From Nostoc sp. B(2019) (GTDB lineage Bacteria > Cyanobacteriota > Cyanobacteriia > Cyanobacteriales > Nostocaceae): 64,000 bases of DNA. The notes under the pieces were generated by a model. It saw only the letters and a program-made list of their open reading frames with translations. It searched no databases and was not told the origin of the DNA. Below are positions 17,290 to 28,364 of the stretch, in pieces. A program made the translations under genes and the position numbers. Where the stretch lies: positions 62,001 through 126,000 of the forward strand of contig NZ_WVID01000007.1 in the NCBI RefSeq assembly GCF_010091925.1. The letters are read 5' to 3'. Numbering within the stretch: the first letter of the stretch is position 1; each line of letters starts with the position of its first letter.

Positions 17290-18078
17290 ATGGTTCTACA
17301 AGTTCACCCTATCCAAAAAGAACCAACTGTTACTTGGGAGCCACTTCCAACCGACTTCATCTTACCTGACGATCCAGTGGAAAATATTCAGCAACCATCT
17401 CTCGCTGCGGCGCTTACCGATGCTTTAGGAGCCACAGGACGCATCCAACCTCAAATGCTGATTGGCTCTAATTTTGGACTCGTAGCCACAGTCAACAAAA
17501 AAATCGTCGTCAAAGCACCAGACTGGCTTTATGTCCCTCAAGTGCAGCCTGTAGCCGCCGATGTAATACGTCGCAGTTATACACCAAATTTAGAAGGCGC
17601 TGCTGTGGCTGTGGTGATGGAATTTTTGTCAGACACAGAGGGTGGAGAATTATCAGTGCGCTCAACTCCACCCTACGGTAAGCTCTATTTTTACGAACGG
17701 ATTCTTGAGGTTCCAACCTATGTAACCTACGACCCCTACGAACCCAGTTTAGAAGTACGATGCTTACAAAATGGACAATATATTTTACAGCAAGCAGATG
17801 CCAATGGACGTTTCTGGATTTCTGAGTTAGAGTTATTTCTCGGAATTTGGTATGGTGAAAGACTTTGCCAAACCACAAATTGGCTGCGCTGGTGGGATAA
17901 AGAAGGAAGCTTACTGCTCTGGAGCAACGAACAAGCTGAACAGGAACGTCAACGTGCTGAACAGGAACGTCAACGTGCTGAACAAGAACGTCAACGTGCT
18001 GAACAAGAACGCCAACGTGCTGATATCTTAGCAGCTAAGTTACGCGAGCTAGGTATTGACCCGGATGCGATCGCGTAA
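17290..18078 (+). CDS. Uma2 family protein with 21-bp tandem-repeat coiled tail
   Basis: The 262-residue protein is a Uma2/DUF820 member: VVKAPDWLYVPQV (Asp), AVVMEFLSDTEGGELS (Glu), YFYERILEVPTYVTYDP and NWLRWWDKEGSLLL. The tail is built from four copies of the heptad AEQERQRAEQERQR..., encoded by a 21-bp unit, and ends LAAKLRELGIDPDAIA. It is closely related to the Uma2 protein at 42,850-43,566, with the same TW-E-LP opening, NFG segment and RRSYTP motif. Function of the family is unproven. It starts at an ATG 52 bp after panB. Confidence 0.88.
   Translation: MVLQVHPIQKEPTVTWEPLPTDFILPDDPVENIQQPSLAAALTDALGATGRIQPQMLIGSNFGLVATVNKKIVVKAPDWLYVPQVQPVAADVIRRSYTPNLEGAAVAVVMEFLSDTEGGELSVRSTPPYGKLYFYERILEVPTYVTYDPYEPSLEVRCLQNGQYILQQADANGRFWISELELFLGIWYGERLCQTTNWLRWWDKEGSLLLWSNEQAEQERQRAEQERQRAEQERQRAEQERQRADILAAKLRELGIDPDAIA
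17935..18018 (+). repeat. Tandem repeat, 21 bp x 4, inside a Uma2 gene
   Basis: Four consecutive copies of GCTGAACAGGAACGTCAACG+T, differing at only a few third positions (CAG/CAA, CGT/CGC). They encode the repeated heptad of the C-terminal coiled coil. Near identity at the DNA level suggests recent slippage expansion. Confidence 0.9.
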
Positions 18079-18152
18079 TAAAGATGAGAGGAAATAATAA
18101 TTCCTCCCTTGTCTCCTTAACCGCTGTAAGGAGATATCCGCATTGAAATTTC

Positions 18153-19007
18153 ATGAAACAACAAAAAAATCAATTTAGTCATCTTACAGCAATTGAAAGA
18201 ACTTGCTTGTCATTTCCTGCAAAGTTTTTATTAAATCAAAACCTGCTTCAAGGCAAAATACTAGATTTTGGTTGTGGCTTTGGTAACGATGTTAAGTTAT
18301 TACGTCAAAAAGGTTGTGAGATTACAGGTTATGACCCTTATTATTTTCCACAATATCCTGATGATAAATTCGATACAATTATTTGCTTTTATGTTTTAAA
18401 TGTATTGTTGCCTGAAGAACAAGCTAATGTTCTTATGGAAGTATCACACTTATTAAAACCAGGCGGTAAAGCTTATTACGTCGTCAGAAGGGATCTTAAA
18501 AAAGAAGGTTTTAGAGAACATTATGTTCACAAAAAACCTACATATCAATGTATTGTCAAACTTCCCTTCCATTCAATTTATTTAGATGAAAACCGGGAAT
18601 TTTATCAATATACTCATTATAACCATCAACATAACTCATCTAATAAGTGTATATTTTGCAATCCATATAAACATCTAAGATTATTAACTGAATCGGCAAC
18701 TGCTTACGCTATTTTTGATGGTTATCCTATAAGTAAAGGGCATACTTTGGTAATTCCTAAACGTCATGTTAGCAGTTATTTTGAGCTACCATTCAAAGAA
18801 CAATCTGCTTGCTGGTTTATGGTGAACAAAGTACAAGAAGTTATCAAAACAGAATTTGAACCTGATGGTTTTAATGTAGGAATGAACATCAATCGAGAAG
18901 CAGGTCAACATATTATGCATACTAGTATTCATATCATCCCTCGTTACAAAGGTGATGCTGTCAATACTAAAAGTGGAATCAGGAACGTCATTCCTAAAAA
19001 TAAATAA
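18153..19007 (+). CDS. Class I SAM methyltransferase fused to a HIT-family domain
   Basis: Residues about 1-150 are a short class I methyltransferase: ILDFGCGFGNDVKLL is the SAM-binding motif I, GYDPYY the acidic loop, FDTIICFYVLNVL motif post-II and LKPGGKAYYVVRR motif III. Residues about 165-284 are a HIT domain: CIFC with a later His (zinc site), YPISKGHTLVIPKRHV, then GQHIMHTSIHIIPRYKGD. In active HIT enzymes this last motif reads H-x-H-x-H and the middle His is the nucleophile; here it is Ser258 (AGT at 18,924-18,926). The domain may therefore bind nucleotides without hydrolysing them, or use another residue. It lies alone, preceded by the Uma2 gene 75 bp upstream. The substrate is unknown. 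Confidence 0.85.
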   Translation: MKQQKNQFSHLTAIERTCLSFPAKFLLNQNLLQGKILDFGCGFGNDVKLLRQKGCEITGYDPYYFPQYPDDKFDTIICFYVLNVLLPEEQANVLMEVSHLLKPGGKAYYVVRRDLKKEGFREHYVHKKPTYQCIVKLPFHSIYLDENREFYQYTHYNHQHNSSNKCIFCNPYKHLRLLTESATAYAIFDGYPISKGHTLVIPKRHVSSYFELPFKEQSACWFMVNKVQEVIKTEFEPDGFNVGMNINREAGQHIMHTSIHIIPRYKGDAVNTKSGIRNVIPKNK

Positions 19008-19124
19008 TTTTCCTTCACTGACAGTTTTACCCAGTAAAAAAACTGGTTAACTAGGTTGATTACAAATATTTAAATCTCACAATCTGGACTTTGTAGTTTT
19101 GTTGAAATATTGCAGTTTATTCAG

Positions 19125-19805
19125 TTAATTAAGATTATCTCGATCTATTCTTAGCGCTTTTAATTGTTCCGCTAGTTGTTGAGCGCGTTGTTCTGCAACT
19201 TGGGCGCGTTTTTGCGCTTCTTTAATCTGTTATTGGGGTGTGGGATATCGTTTTACTTGCTCATCATACCAATAAAGCCATTCTCTTGTTACCCCACAAT
19301 AGTTACCGCGATCGCAACCTATTCCCAAACCAATTTCTGATAGCCAAATGGGGTTTCCCTCTCGCAATTCATACTTCCCATTAACTAACTTGTGTACTTC
19401 CAAACGGGGTTTACGGCGACGGCGAGAAGAATAAATTACGTAGTAAATTACACCTAATGCTGCATATTCATCTAATTTAATGCTGTACTCTTGACGATAA
19501 TTTTGTGAAACTACTTCTAACACTAAAATAGGTACAATATTTTCATCCCACAGCACATAACTAGGACGCAGTTCCTCATCATAAAACCGCTCTACACCTA
19601 AGCTCAAAAAACCATCCGGGACAATGGGTGGTTTATCGGGATGATAATAAATACCCATATCTATCCCAAAAAACCAGTCCATGCGTTCTGACTAAAGTAT
19701 CAAGAGTATTACCTTCAACAAGCCTGGTATCAATTCTTGCAGGTCATTGTCCACAGGCGTCTCATCAGCAGATGGTAAGTACCTCGGCAAGTTGTACTCT
19801 AACAT
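19125..19805 (-). pseudogene. Uma2 family pseudogene with two in-frame stop codons
   Basis: Starting at the ATG at 19,805 the frame reads MLEYNLPRYLPSADETPVDN and LQELIPGLLKVILLIL, then a TAG (19,692-19,694), then SERMDWFFGIDMGIYYH and the Uma2 core (PPIVPDGFLSLG; LVLEVVSQNYRQEYSIKLDEY; GVIYYVIY). After YPTPQ a TAA (19,230-19,232) interrupts, and the same frame continues with the usual coiled tail AEQRAQQLAEQLKALRIDRD to a final stop at 19,125. Homologues would have Trp at the first stop and probably Gln at the second, both one-base changes. The catalytic core is intact in the middle frame, so a shortened product from the internal ATG at 19,682 is possible but unlikely. Confidence 0.85.
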
Positions 19806-20480
19806 GGCTGGTTTTCCCAAAACTCAAAGGACACTATATTCTATTTGGCTCACCAGAATTATAGCGATTTCGTAGTTAGTACACTACCAAACTGATGTCT
19901 TGCGCTAGTCCCAAAAACCGTCAAAGGTTATAAACCTAAGCAAAGCTGTTACACTTACTGGCGTGGGCGTAGCCTGTCGGAGACATCGCGCTCATTAAGT
20001 AGATAAACATAAATAAATTAAAGTTCGTAATTTATGCTGTTTTAGAAGATAGTGTCAACTACAAGCTACAAAGTATCTTCAGTTTAATTATGCCTACTTA
20101 CTTATGTCATTATTTGCACTCTTATAGACTGAGTATCCTTCTAGTACTACATGACACACAAATCTAATGAAGTACCAATCTGGGAAATTTTGGTAACTCT
20201 TAGCTATTAATAAACATATATACTGTTTGTCGCTACTTATGCTTTATATTTAGCGATGGGGTAGTACAAACAGCTACTTATTTTTAGATACTTGGAGGCA
20301 GTACCATACTACCTTTTCAACTGATACTCTGATACTATCAGCATAAGGCAGAGTTAAAGTTAAGTTGATATTAAAGGTTAGCTTGATATTAAAACAAATA
20401 ATTTTTGCTGAATTGCGACTGATAAAGACTAAACTAAAAAGTCTTGTGCAGCAAAACCTGTAGCTTTAAATGAAGTAATC
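19806..20480. other. Spacer upstream of serA, no gene recognised
   Basis: About 675 bp. One dispersed G+C-rich element lies at about 19,963-19,994 (GCGTGGGCGTAGCCTG...GGAGACATCGCG). The rest is AT-rich, with a near-direct repeat GTTGATATTAAA/CTTGATATTAAA at about 20,362-20,396, possibly part of the serA upstream region. No RNA gene or coding frame is supported. Confidence 0.45.
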
Positions 20481-22061
20481 ATGTCTAAGGTTCTTGTCTC
20501 CGATACTGTTGATCAAGCTGGAATTGACATTCTTTCCCAAGTTGCTACTGTTGATGTCAAAACAGGCTTAAAACCAGAAGAACTGGTAGAAATCATTGGT
20601 GAGTATGACGCGCTGATGATTCGTTCTGGTACACGTGTCACCAAAGAAATCATCGATGCTGCTACCCAGCTGAAAGTCATTGGTCGTGCTGGTGTAGGTG
20701 TGGATAATGTGGATGTTCCCGCAGCCACGCGTCGAGGAATTGTGGTGGTCAATTCTCCAGAAGGAAATACCATCGCCGCCGCCGAACACGCCCTCGCTAT
20801 GATGTTGGCTTTGTCTCGTCACATCCCTGATGCGAATGCTTCAGTAAAACGCGGTGCGTGGGATCGTAATAGCTTTATTGGCGCGGAAGTTTACAAAAAA
20901 ACTCTAGGCATTGTTGGTTTAGGTAAAATTGGTTCCCATGTTGCAGCTGTGGCTAAGACAATGGGGATGAAACTACTAGCTTATGACCCTTTTATCTCCA
21001 CAGAACGAGCTGAACAAATTGGCTGTCAGTTGGTGGAACTGGATTTGCTTTTCCAGCAAGCAGACTATATCACGTTACACATCCCCAAAACCCCAGAAAC
21101 CACCCACTTAATCAACGCCATAACCTTGGCTAAGATGAAACCCACAGCCCGGATCATTAACTGCGCTCGCGGTGGCATCATTGAGGAAAAGGCTTTAGCA
21201 GCAGCTATCAAAGAAGGTAAAATAGCGGGTGCAGCCTTGGATGTGTTCGAGTCAGAACCACTAGGAGAATCTGACTTGCGATCGCTAGGAAAGGAAGTTA
21301 TCCTTACCCCCCATTTGGGAGCTTCCACTACAGAAGCTCAAGTAAATGTAGCAATTGACGTTGCCGAACAAATTCGGGATGTGCTTTTAGGACTACCAGC
21401 GCGTTCAGCGGTGAATATTCCTGGACTCGGCCCTGATGTGTTAGAAGAACTCAAACCTTACATGCAGCTAGCAGAAACCCTAGGGAATCTGGTGGGACAG
21501 CTAGCTGGTGGACGCGTGGAAGTACTAAACGTCAGAATGCAAGGCGAACTAGCAACCAACAAAAGTCAGCCTTTAGTGGTAGCTGCCCTCAAAGGACTAC
21601 TTTACCAAGCTCTGCGGGAACGAGTTAATTACGTTAATGCCAGCATAGAAGCTAAAGAACGGGGAATTCGAGTGATTGAAACACGCGACGCCTCAGTTAG
21701 GGACTATGCCGGTTCGCTGCATCTAGAAGCCACAGGTACTTTAGGTACTCATTCTGTCACAGGCGCTTTACTAGGTGAGCGGGAAATTCACCTAACTGAC
21801 GTTGATGGTTTCCCAATTAACGTCCCACCTAGCAAATATATGCTGTTTACCCTACACCGCGATATGCCAGGAATTATCGGCAAACTTGGTTCTTTACTCG
21901 GCAGTTTTAATGTCAATATTGCCAGTATGCAGGTAGGCCGTAAAATCGTCCGTGGCGACGCAGTGATGGCTCTCAGCATTGATGATCCTTTACCCGATGG
22001 AATTTTGGCTGAGATTATCAAAGTGCCGGGTATCCGGGACGCATATACAGTAACACTATGA
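20481..22061 (+). CDS. serA: D-3-phosphoglycerate dehydrogenase
   Basis: The 526-residue protein is the long form of SerA, which oxidises 3-phosphoglycerate to start serine synthesis. It has the D-isomer-specific dehydrogenase core (AGVGVDNVDVPAATRRGI; NAD-binding GIVGLGKIGSHVA; INCARGGIIEEKAL with the substrate Arg; LTPHLGASTTEAQ with the catalytic His), an intervening ASB domain (about 320-450) and a C-terminal ACT domain (MLFTLHRDMPGIIGKLGSLLG) that usually gives feedback control by serine. Its nucleotide-binding and catalytic motifs are intact. Confidence 0.96.
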   Translation: MSKVLVSDTVDQAGIDILSQVATVDVKTGLKPEELVEIIGEYDALMIRSGTRVTKEIIDAATQLKVIGRAGVGVDNVDVPAATRRGIVVVNSPEGNTIAAAEHALAMMLALSRHIPDANASVKRGAWDRNSFIGAEVYKKTLGIVGLGKIGSHVAAVAKTMGMKLLAYDPFISTERAEQIGCQLVELDLLFQQADYITLHIPKTPETTHLINAITLAKMKPTARIINCARGGIIEEKALAAAIKEGKIAGAALDVFESEPLGESDLRSLGKEVILTPHLGASTTEAQVNVAIDVAEQIRDVLLGLPARSAVNIPGLGPDVLEELKPYMQLAETLGNLVGQLAGGRVEVLNVRMQGELATNKSQPLVVAALKGLLYQALRERVNYVNASIEAKERGIRVIETRDASVRDYAGSLHLEATGTLGTHSVTGALLGEREIHLTDVDGFPINVPPSKYMLFTLHRDMPGIIGKLGSLLGSFNVNIASMQVGRKIVRGDAVMALSIDDPLPDGILAEIIKVPGIRDAYTVTL

Positions 22062-22112
22062 GTGCTGAGTGCTGAGTAAAGAAGTGCTGAGTTATGAAAA
22101 ACACAGGGTGGA

Positions 22113-22131
22113 GGCACAACATTGTTGTGCC
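22113..22131. repeat. Short palindrome GGCACAAC-ATT-GTTGTGCC
   Basis: An 8-bp perfect stem with a three-base loop in the serA-prmA spacer, inside a longer imperfect palindrome (GGAGGCACAAC / GTTGTGCCCCT). Such hairpins are dispersed in cyanobacterial spacers; no U-tract follows, so it is not a typical terminator. Confidence 0.6.
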
Positions 22132-22199
22132 CCTACGAAAGACCTGTGTTCTATGCAACTGAAAAACGCTATATCGCTCATAACTCTCTTAAACTCACT

Positions 22200-22226
22200 A
22201 CTCAGCACGGGCTAAACGCCCCGCTA
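22200..22226 (-). repeat. 27-bp dispersed element, inverted copy of 16,367-16,393
   Basis: Exact reverse complement of the element upstream of panB (here ACTCAGCACGGGC...CCCCGCTA), again bordered by CTCAGCACT words. It lies 27 bp before the prmA start. Confidence 0.85.
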
Positions 22227-22252
22227 CCGCTAACAGCACTCAGCACTAAAAT

Positions 22253-23170
22253 ATGGCAAACACTTGGTGGGAACTCAAGATTTTATGTGAGCCAGACCTA
22301 GAAGATTCTATCTTTTGGCGACTGGAAAATTTTGGCTGTCGTGGTACAGCTAGTGAAAGTAAAGGAAATTCCTCTTTAGTAAAAGCTTACCTGCCGAATT
22401 TTCAAGCACAACTGCTAGATTTAGCTGCGCTGTCGCTGTGGCTGCGTCAAGATGCCCTCTGTGTAGGACTGTCATCTCCAACACTGCACTGGGAGTTGAT
22501 TGATGAAGAAGATTGGGCGAGTAGCTGGAAACAATATTGGCATCCCCAAGAAATAGGCGATCGCTTCCTAATTAACCCCGCATGGCTACCTTCACCAGAA
22601 GCATCGGAACGGTTAGTCATTCGTCTTGATCCTGGTGTAGCATTTGGGACAGGCAACCACGCCACCACCCAGCTATGTCTGGAATCTCTAGAAATGCGTC
22701 TGGGTGAAGTTCCTCAATCTTTTGTTAGTACTGGTAACAAACATGAACAAGTAATCGCGGATATTGGCTGTGGTTCCGGTATCCTTTCCATTGGAGCAAT
22801 ACTGCTGGGAGCAGAGAAAGTCTATGCAGTGGATAATGATCCCTTAGCAGTAAAATCAACTATCAGCAATCGCGCACTTAATAACATCAGTCCAGAACGC
22901 TTGATACCAACAGAAGGAAGTGTAGACATTTTGACAAACCTGGTTGAAAATCCAGTGGATGGTATCGTCTGCAATATTTTAGCTGATGTGATTATTGAGT
23001 TAGTTCCACAAATGAGTGCGATCGCCAAACCCACCACTTGGGGTATTTTCAGCGGAATTTTACTTGATCAATCCAAAGCTGTGGCTGATGCCTTGGAAAA
23101 AAATGGTTGGGTAGTTGCTACCCTATGGAAAAGAAAAGAATGGTGTTGCTTAAATGTAAGACGTTCTTAA
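22253..23170 (+). CDS. prmA: Ribosomal protein L11 methyltransferase
   Basis: The 305-residue protein is PrmA, which trimethylates ribosomal protein L11 using SAM. It has the N-terminal substrate domain starting [21 protein letters not shown], the [16 protein letters not shown] segment, [20 protein letters not shown] before the catalytic domain, motif [21 protein letters not shown], and the [10 protein letters not shown] motif. All are standard. It follows serA with a 191-bp spacer filled by repeats, so co-transcription is uncertain. Confidence 0.95.
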   Translation: MANTWWELKILCEPDLEDSIFWRLENFGCRGTASESKGNSSLVKAYLPNFQAQLLDLAALSLWLRQDALCVGLSSPTLHWELIDEEDWASSWKQYWHPQEIGDRFLINPAWLPSPEASERLVIRLDPGVAFGTGNHATTQLCLESLEMRLGEVPQSFVSTGNKHEQVIADIGCGSGILSIGAILLGAEKVYAVDNDPLAVKSTISNRALNNISPERLIPTEGSVDILTNLVENPVDGIVCNILADVIIELVPQMSAIAKPTTWGIFSGILLDQSKAVADALEKNGWVVATLWKRKEWCCLNVRRS

Positions 23171-23763
23171 AAAAAATTCACCAGGAAAATCAGGCACATT
23201 TGAAATCGAATTTAGTATTCGTAAAGTTTGATTCTTGTCGTAACTAAAATTAATGGCAATCGCGCTGTAGATAACCTAATTATTTCTTTTGCCTGGGGTT
23301 CCAATTTTAGTGGAAAGTTCATACTTTTGTATGACCTGCTCAATCTTGGAAGTTACTGTATTTATTCTGTGTTTAACCGTATCAAAATCAATATTCGCCC
23401 AAATACTGACTTTGGCAGGCATTTTGTGATTCCTATCCATAGCTGGTCTTGCTCGTCAAGGTATTTTTATATATGTCTACAATATCAACCGCCTCAATTC
23501 CTAAACTACTTACTCAAGACATATAAGCACATATACTTAATGTTTGCTTAAGGTTTTATAAAAGTCGGTGGTAAACTCAGTCAAGAAAGTTTGTAGGGTG
23601 GGCATTGCAATGCCCACCCTACTGTGGTCTATTCATAAAAAACCCGCTGTAAGGTTGTTACAGATGGCGGCTCGTGTCGCCCAAGGGCGTTACCGTAAGC
23701 AAGACTTGCGAGCAACTTCTGTTTGCAACGCACTGCCTCAAATTTCAAATCCTCAATGGTAGC
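23171..23763. other. Spacer between prmA and the thioredoxin gene
   Basis: About 590 bp. It holds a perfect 30-bp palindrome at 23,593-23,622. Open frames of 107 codons (23,228) and 64 codons (23,568) on the plus strand and about 48 codons on the minus strand have no recognisable features; I do not call them genes. Confidence 0.45.
23593..23622. repeat. Perfect 30-bp palindrome (GTAGGGTGGGCATTG and its complement)
   Basis: Two 15-base arms, GTAGGGTGGGCATTG and CAATGCCCACCCTAC, are exact reverse complements with no spacer. The core GGTGGGC...GCCCACC recurs in the palindrome at 53,901-53,935, suggesting a mobile palindromic family. Confidence 0.85.
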
Positions 23764-24081
23764 TTAAATAATTGTTTGTAGATGTTCTACCAACTGCGCT
23801 GCTTGCATTACACCTTCAATCCGCTCTACGGGTTGACCCTGCTTAAATAGTACCAAGGTTGGCAAAGCATAAATTTGATACTTAGTTGCCAAATCAGCGT
23901 ATTTTTCAGTATCAATTTTGACTATACGCAGGCGGTTTTGCAGTTGGGCATTGACTTGCTCTAAAATTGGCACCATCATCTGACAAGGGCCACACCAGTC
24001 AGCATAAAAATCTACCAACACAGGTACATCAGAACTAGACAACATCTCTTCAAAGCTGTTGAATTGCTTTTTAGTAGCCAT
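23764..24081 (-). CDS. Thioredoxin, y-type
   Basis: The 105-residue protein is a one-domain thioredoxin with an intact WCGPC redox site in VDFYADWCGPCQMMVPILEQV and the cis-Pro segment YALPTLVLFKQGQ. The wording CQMMVP...VKIDTEKY...ALPT is that of y-type thioredoxins of cyanobacteria and plastids, which pass electrons to peroxiredoxins and related antioxidant enzymes. I choose the ATG at 24,081 (MATKKQFNSF); a longer frame to 24,117 adds 12 residues with no family support. A y-type call rests on recalled pattern, so the subclass is less sure than the family. Confidence 0.9.
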   Translation of the reverse strand: MATKKQFNSFEEMLSSSDVPVLVDFYADWCGPCQMMVPILEQVNAQLQNRLRIVKIDTEKYADLATKYQIYALPTLVLFKQGQPVERIEGVMQAAQLVEHLQTII

Positions 24082-24392
24082 GTAATACACACCGATTTTT
24101 TTATTGTTTGATTTCAATAGTAATGCGTGCTGTCTAGAATCGGTGTAACATCATTTTGTTTTTATTGTTCCTCTAAGCTGAAAAATAATATTTGTCGGAT
24201 AAGCACTCTAAATCTGCCTTGTAGTTTGAGAAAGGGTTAAGGGGTAAAGGGTAAATTCAATCCTTTTGTCTTGAACCGACCAAAAGCATTGGTTTGGAAA
24301 ACCCTACGACTATCTAAGAGTCGCTATTACAACTTTCCGCAAAATCCTATAAGTTCTAGGTACTAATCACCATAAGATAATTAGCGCGGTGA

Positions 24393-25181
<789 letters not shown>

Positions 25182-25183
25182 AC

Positions 25184-25215
25184 AGTAATGAGTACCGCTA
25201 ACGGTACTCATTACT
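25184..25215. terminator. Hairpin between convergent fabG and wecA/tagO-type gene
   Basis: A perfect 14-bp stem, AGTAATGAGTACCG with CGGTACTCATTACT, closes the four-base loop CTAA three bases after the fabG stop and ten before the end of the facing gene. No T-run follows, so a role in bidirectional termination or 3' end protection is inferred from position. Confidence 0.6.
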
Positions 25216-25224
25216 CAGCACTCA

Positions 25225-26304
25225 TTACTGATGCCGCATCCTTTGCCAGACAGTAAAACCTAACAGAATAACAATGCTACTGGCGGTAGTAAGCATCACT
25301 ACTAAACTCATGCCTTGTATTCTCATAGCCAGCAAGTTGCAAACCAAGGTAATTGACCACAGAGTGAATGCAGCGTGACGCTGGGAGAGTCCCCAAGCAA
25401 GTAAGCGGTGGTGCAGGTGGTCTTTACCAGGAGTACTCAGAGGATTATTTCCTGCTAGTAGCCGCCGTACGAATACTTGAGTGGTGTCCAGCACTGGCAA
25501 CAGCAGAAATAAAACCGTGGGTACAAGGGCATAAACTGTGTTTTGCTGGAGTCTACCTAAAATGCTGGTCGCTGCCAGTACATAGCCAAAAAAGTATGCT
25601 CCGGCATCACCCATAATGATGCGCGAGGGGTGGAAGTTATGGCGTAAAAACCCCAGTGCTCCACCCCCCAAAGCCGCCAGAACTAAGGTTGCTGCCGCAC
25701 GATTAGGAAACTGGGCTGAAACTCCTAATAAACTCATGGCGGTGATAAAGCTGATTCCTCCCGCCAAACCATCCATTCCGTCCATTAAGTTAATGGCATT
25801 GGTAATACCTACTACCCAAAGTACCGTCAGCGACATCGACAGAAGCGAGTCTATGGGAGTGCCAAAAGCAACTTTAATGCTAATGCCATTAGCAACTAGC
25901 AAAAGTGCCGTGATAACTTGCGCCCACAAACGAACAGAGGGAGGTAAACCGAACTGGTCATCGATAAAGCCAACAAGCACTAATATCGAACCCCCCAACA
26001 AAATAGTTAACACCTGAGCTAATACGTTTTGGAGTTCGATAGGTCGTAAAAGGCTAGCTAGTACCAGTGCGGCAATCACTCCCGCGTAAATAGCCAAACC
26101 CCCTGCATTAGGTAAAGGTTCTCGATTGAGCCGCCGTGCGTTGGGTTGGTCAGCCCAACCTACCCGCAAGGCAAATTTGCGTACTGTCGGAATCAAACGC
26201 CACGTTACAAGCCAAGCCAAGAGAAACGTAAACACTACTGCCAACCAGCCGGTGCCGCTAGGATCGGCAATACCAAGGGATTTAAGGGAGTTGTCTAGAT
26301 TCAT
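25225..26304 (-). CDS. Undecaprenyl-phosphate N-acetylhexosamine-1-phosphate transferase, WecA/TagO type
   Basis: The 359-residue polytopic membrane protein belongs to the MraY/WecA glycosyl-1-phosphate transferases, which load a sugar phosphate onto the polyprenyl lipid carrier to start polysaccharide or glycan assembly. Motifs: PNARRLNREPLPNAGGLAIY, VGFIDDQFGLPP with the Asp pair, NAINLMDGMDGLAGGISF, GDAGAYFFGYVLA and the HLHHRLLAWG histidine motif typical of WecA/TagO, which favours UDP-GlcNAc over MurNAc-pentapeptide. About ten hydrophobic segments are visible. Linked glycan genes are absent, so the product pathway is open. Confidence 0.85.
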   Translation of the reverse strand: MNLDNSLKSLGIADPSGTGWLAVVFTFLLAWLVTWRLIPTVRKFALRVGWADQPNARRLNREPLPNAGGLAIYAGVIAALVLASLLRPIELQNVLAQVLTILLGGSILVLVGFIDDQFGLPPSVRLWAQVITALLLVANGISIKVAFGTPIDSLLSMSLTVLWVVGITNAINLMDGMDGLAGGISFITAMSLLGVSAQFPNRAAATLVLAALGGGALGFLRHNFHPSRIIMGDAGAYFFGYVLAATSILGRLQQNTVYALVPTVLFLLLPVLDTTQVFVRRLLAGNNPLSTPGKDHLHHRLLAWGLSQRHAAFTLWSITLVCNLLAMRIQGMSLVVMLTTASSIVILLGFTVWQRMRHQ

Positions 26305-26402
26305 CTCCCAATTCAGGCATTACTGCCAGTATTTAATATGAGCATCAACTGTATATTAATCAATTTTTTTGTTTCTATTTGTAACTTGAGTTTGTTGGAG
26401 AA

Positions 26403-26429
26403 TTAGCACTCTTGACCTGTGAGTGCTAA
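26403..26429. promoter_or_regulatory. CIRCE operator (HrcA-binding site) upstream of groEL
   Basis: TTAGCACTC, nine bases, then GAGTGCTAA: a perfect match to the CIRCE consensus, 33 bp before the groEL start. HrcA binds this inverted repeat and represses chaperonin genes until heat or other stress. Confidence 0.95.
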
Positions 26430-26458
26430 ATTGTCTAATGGAAGCGCTGGAAAAATAA

Positions 26459-28159
<1,701 letters not shown>

Positions 28160-28223
28160 TCCATCAGCGATTAAATTTGGCAGCCGTTTTTGTACCCGCC
28201 AGAATTAATATAGGTACTTTATG

Positions 28224-28255
28224 CAGTTTGTCTTGCCAAGGCAAACTGTTTTTTT
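28224..28255 (+). terminator. Intrinsic terminator of groEL
   Basis: Arms CAGTTTG and CAAACTG, with further pairing inside an 11-base loop, are followed by seven T residues. It begins 65 bp after the groEL stop. Confidence 0.85.
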
Positions 28256-28364
28256 ATACCGTTGCTGTTTCAGAAGTAATCTAGTACATTGTCATACCAA
28301 GTTGCATTCAAAATATAAAAAGCTCCTAATTCCCTACCAATACCTGCCTATTAGGTAAAATTTT

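Noticed and set aside
19230-19682. The 150-codon Uma2 core as an intact short gene
   Set aside because: The same frame continues to recognisable Uma2 sequence on both sides of the stop codons, so this is the middle part of a broken gene.
23228-23762. Plus-strand frames of 107 and 64 codons after prmA
   Set aside because: No domain, no ribosome site, and the second runs through a perfect palindrome; likely non-coding.
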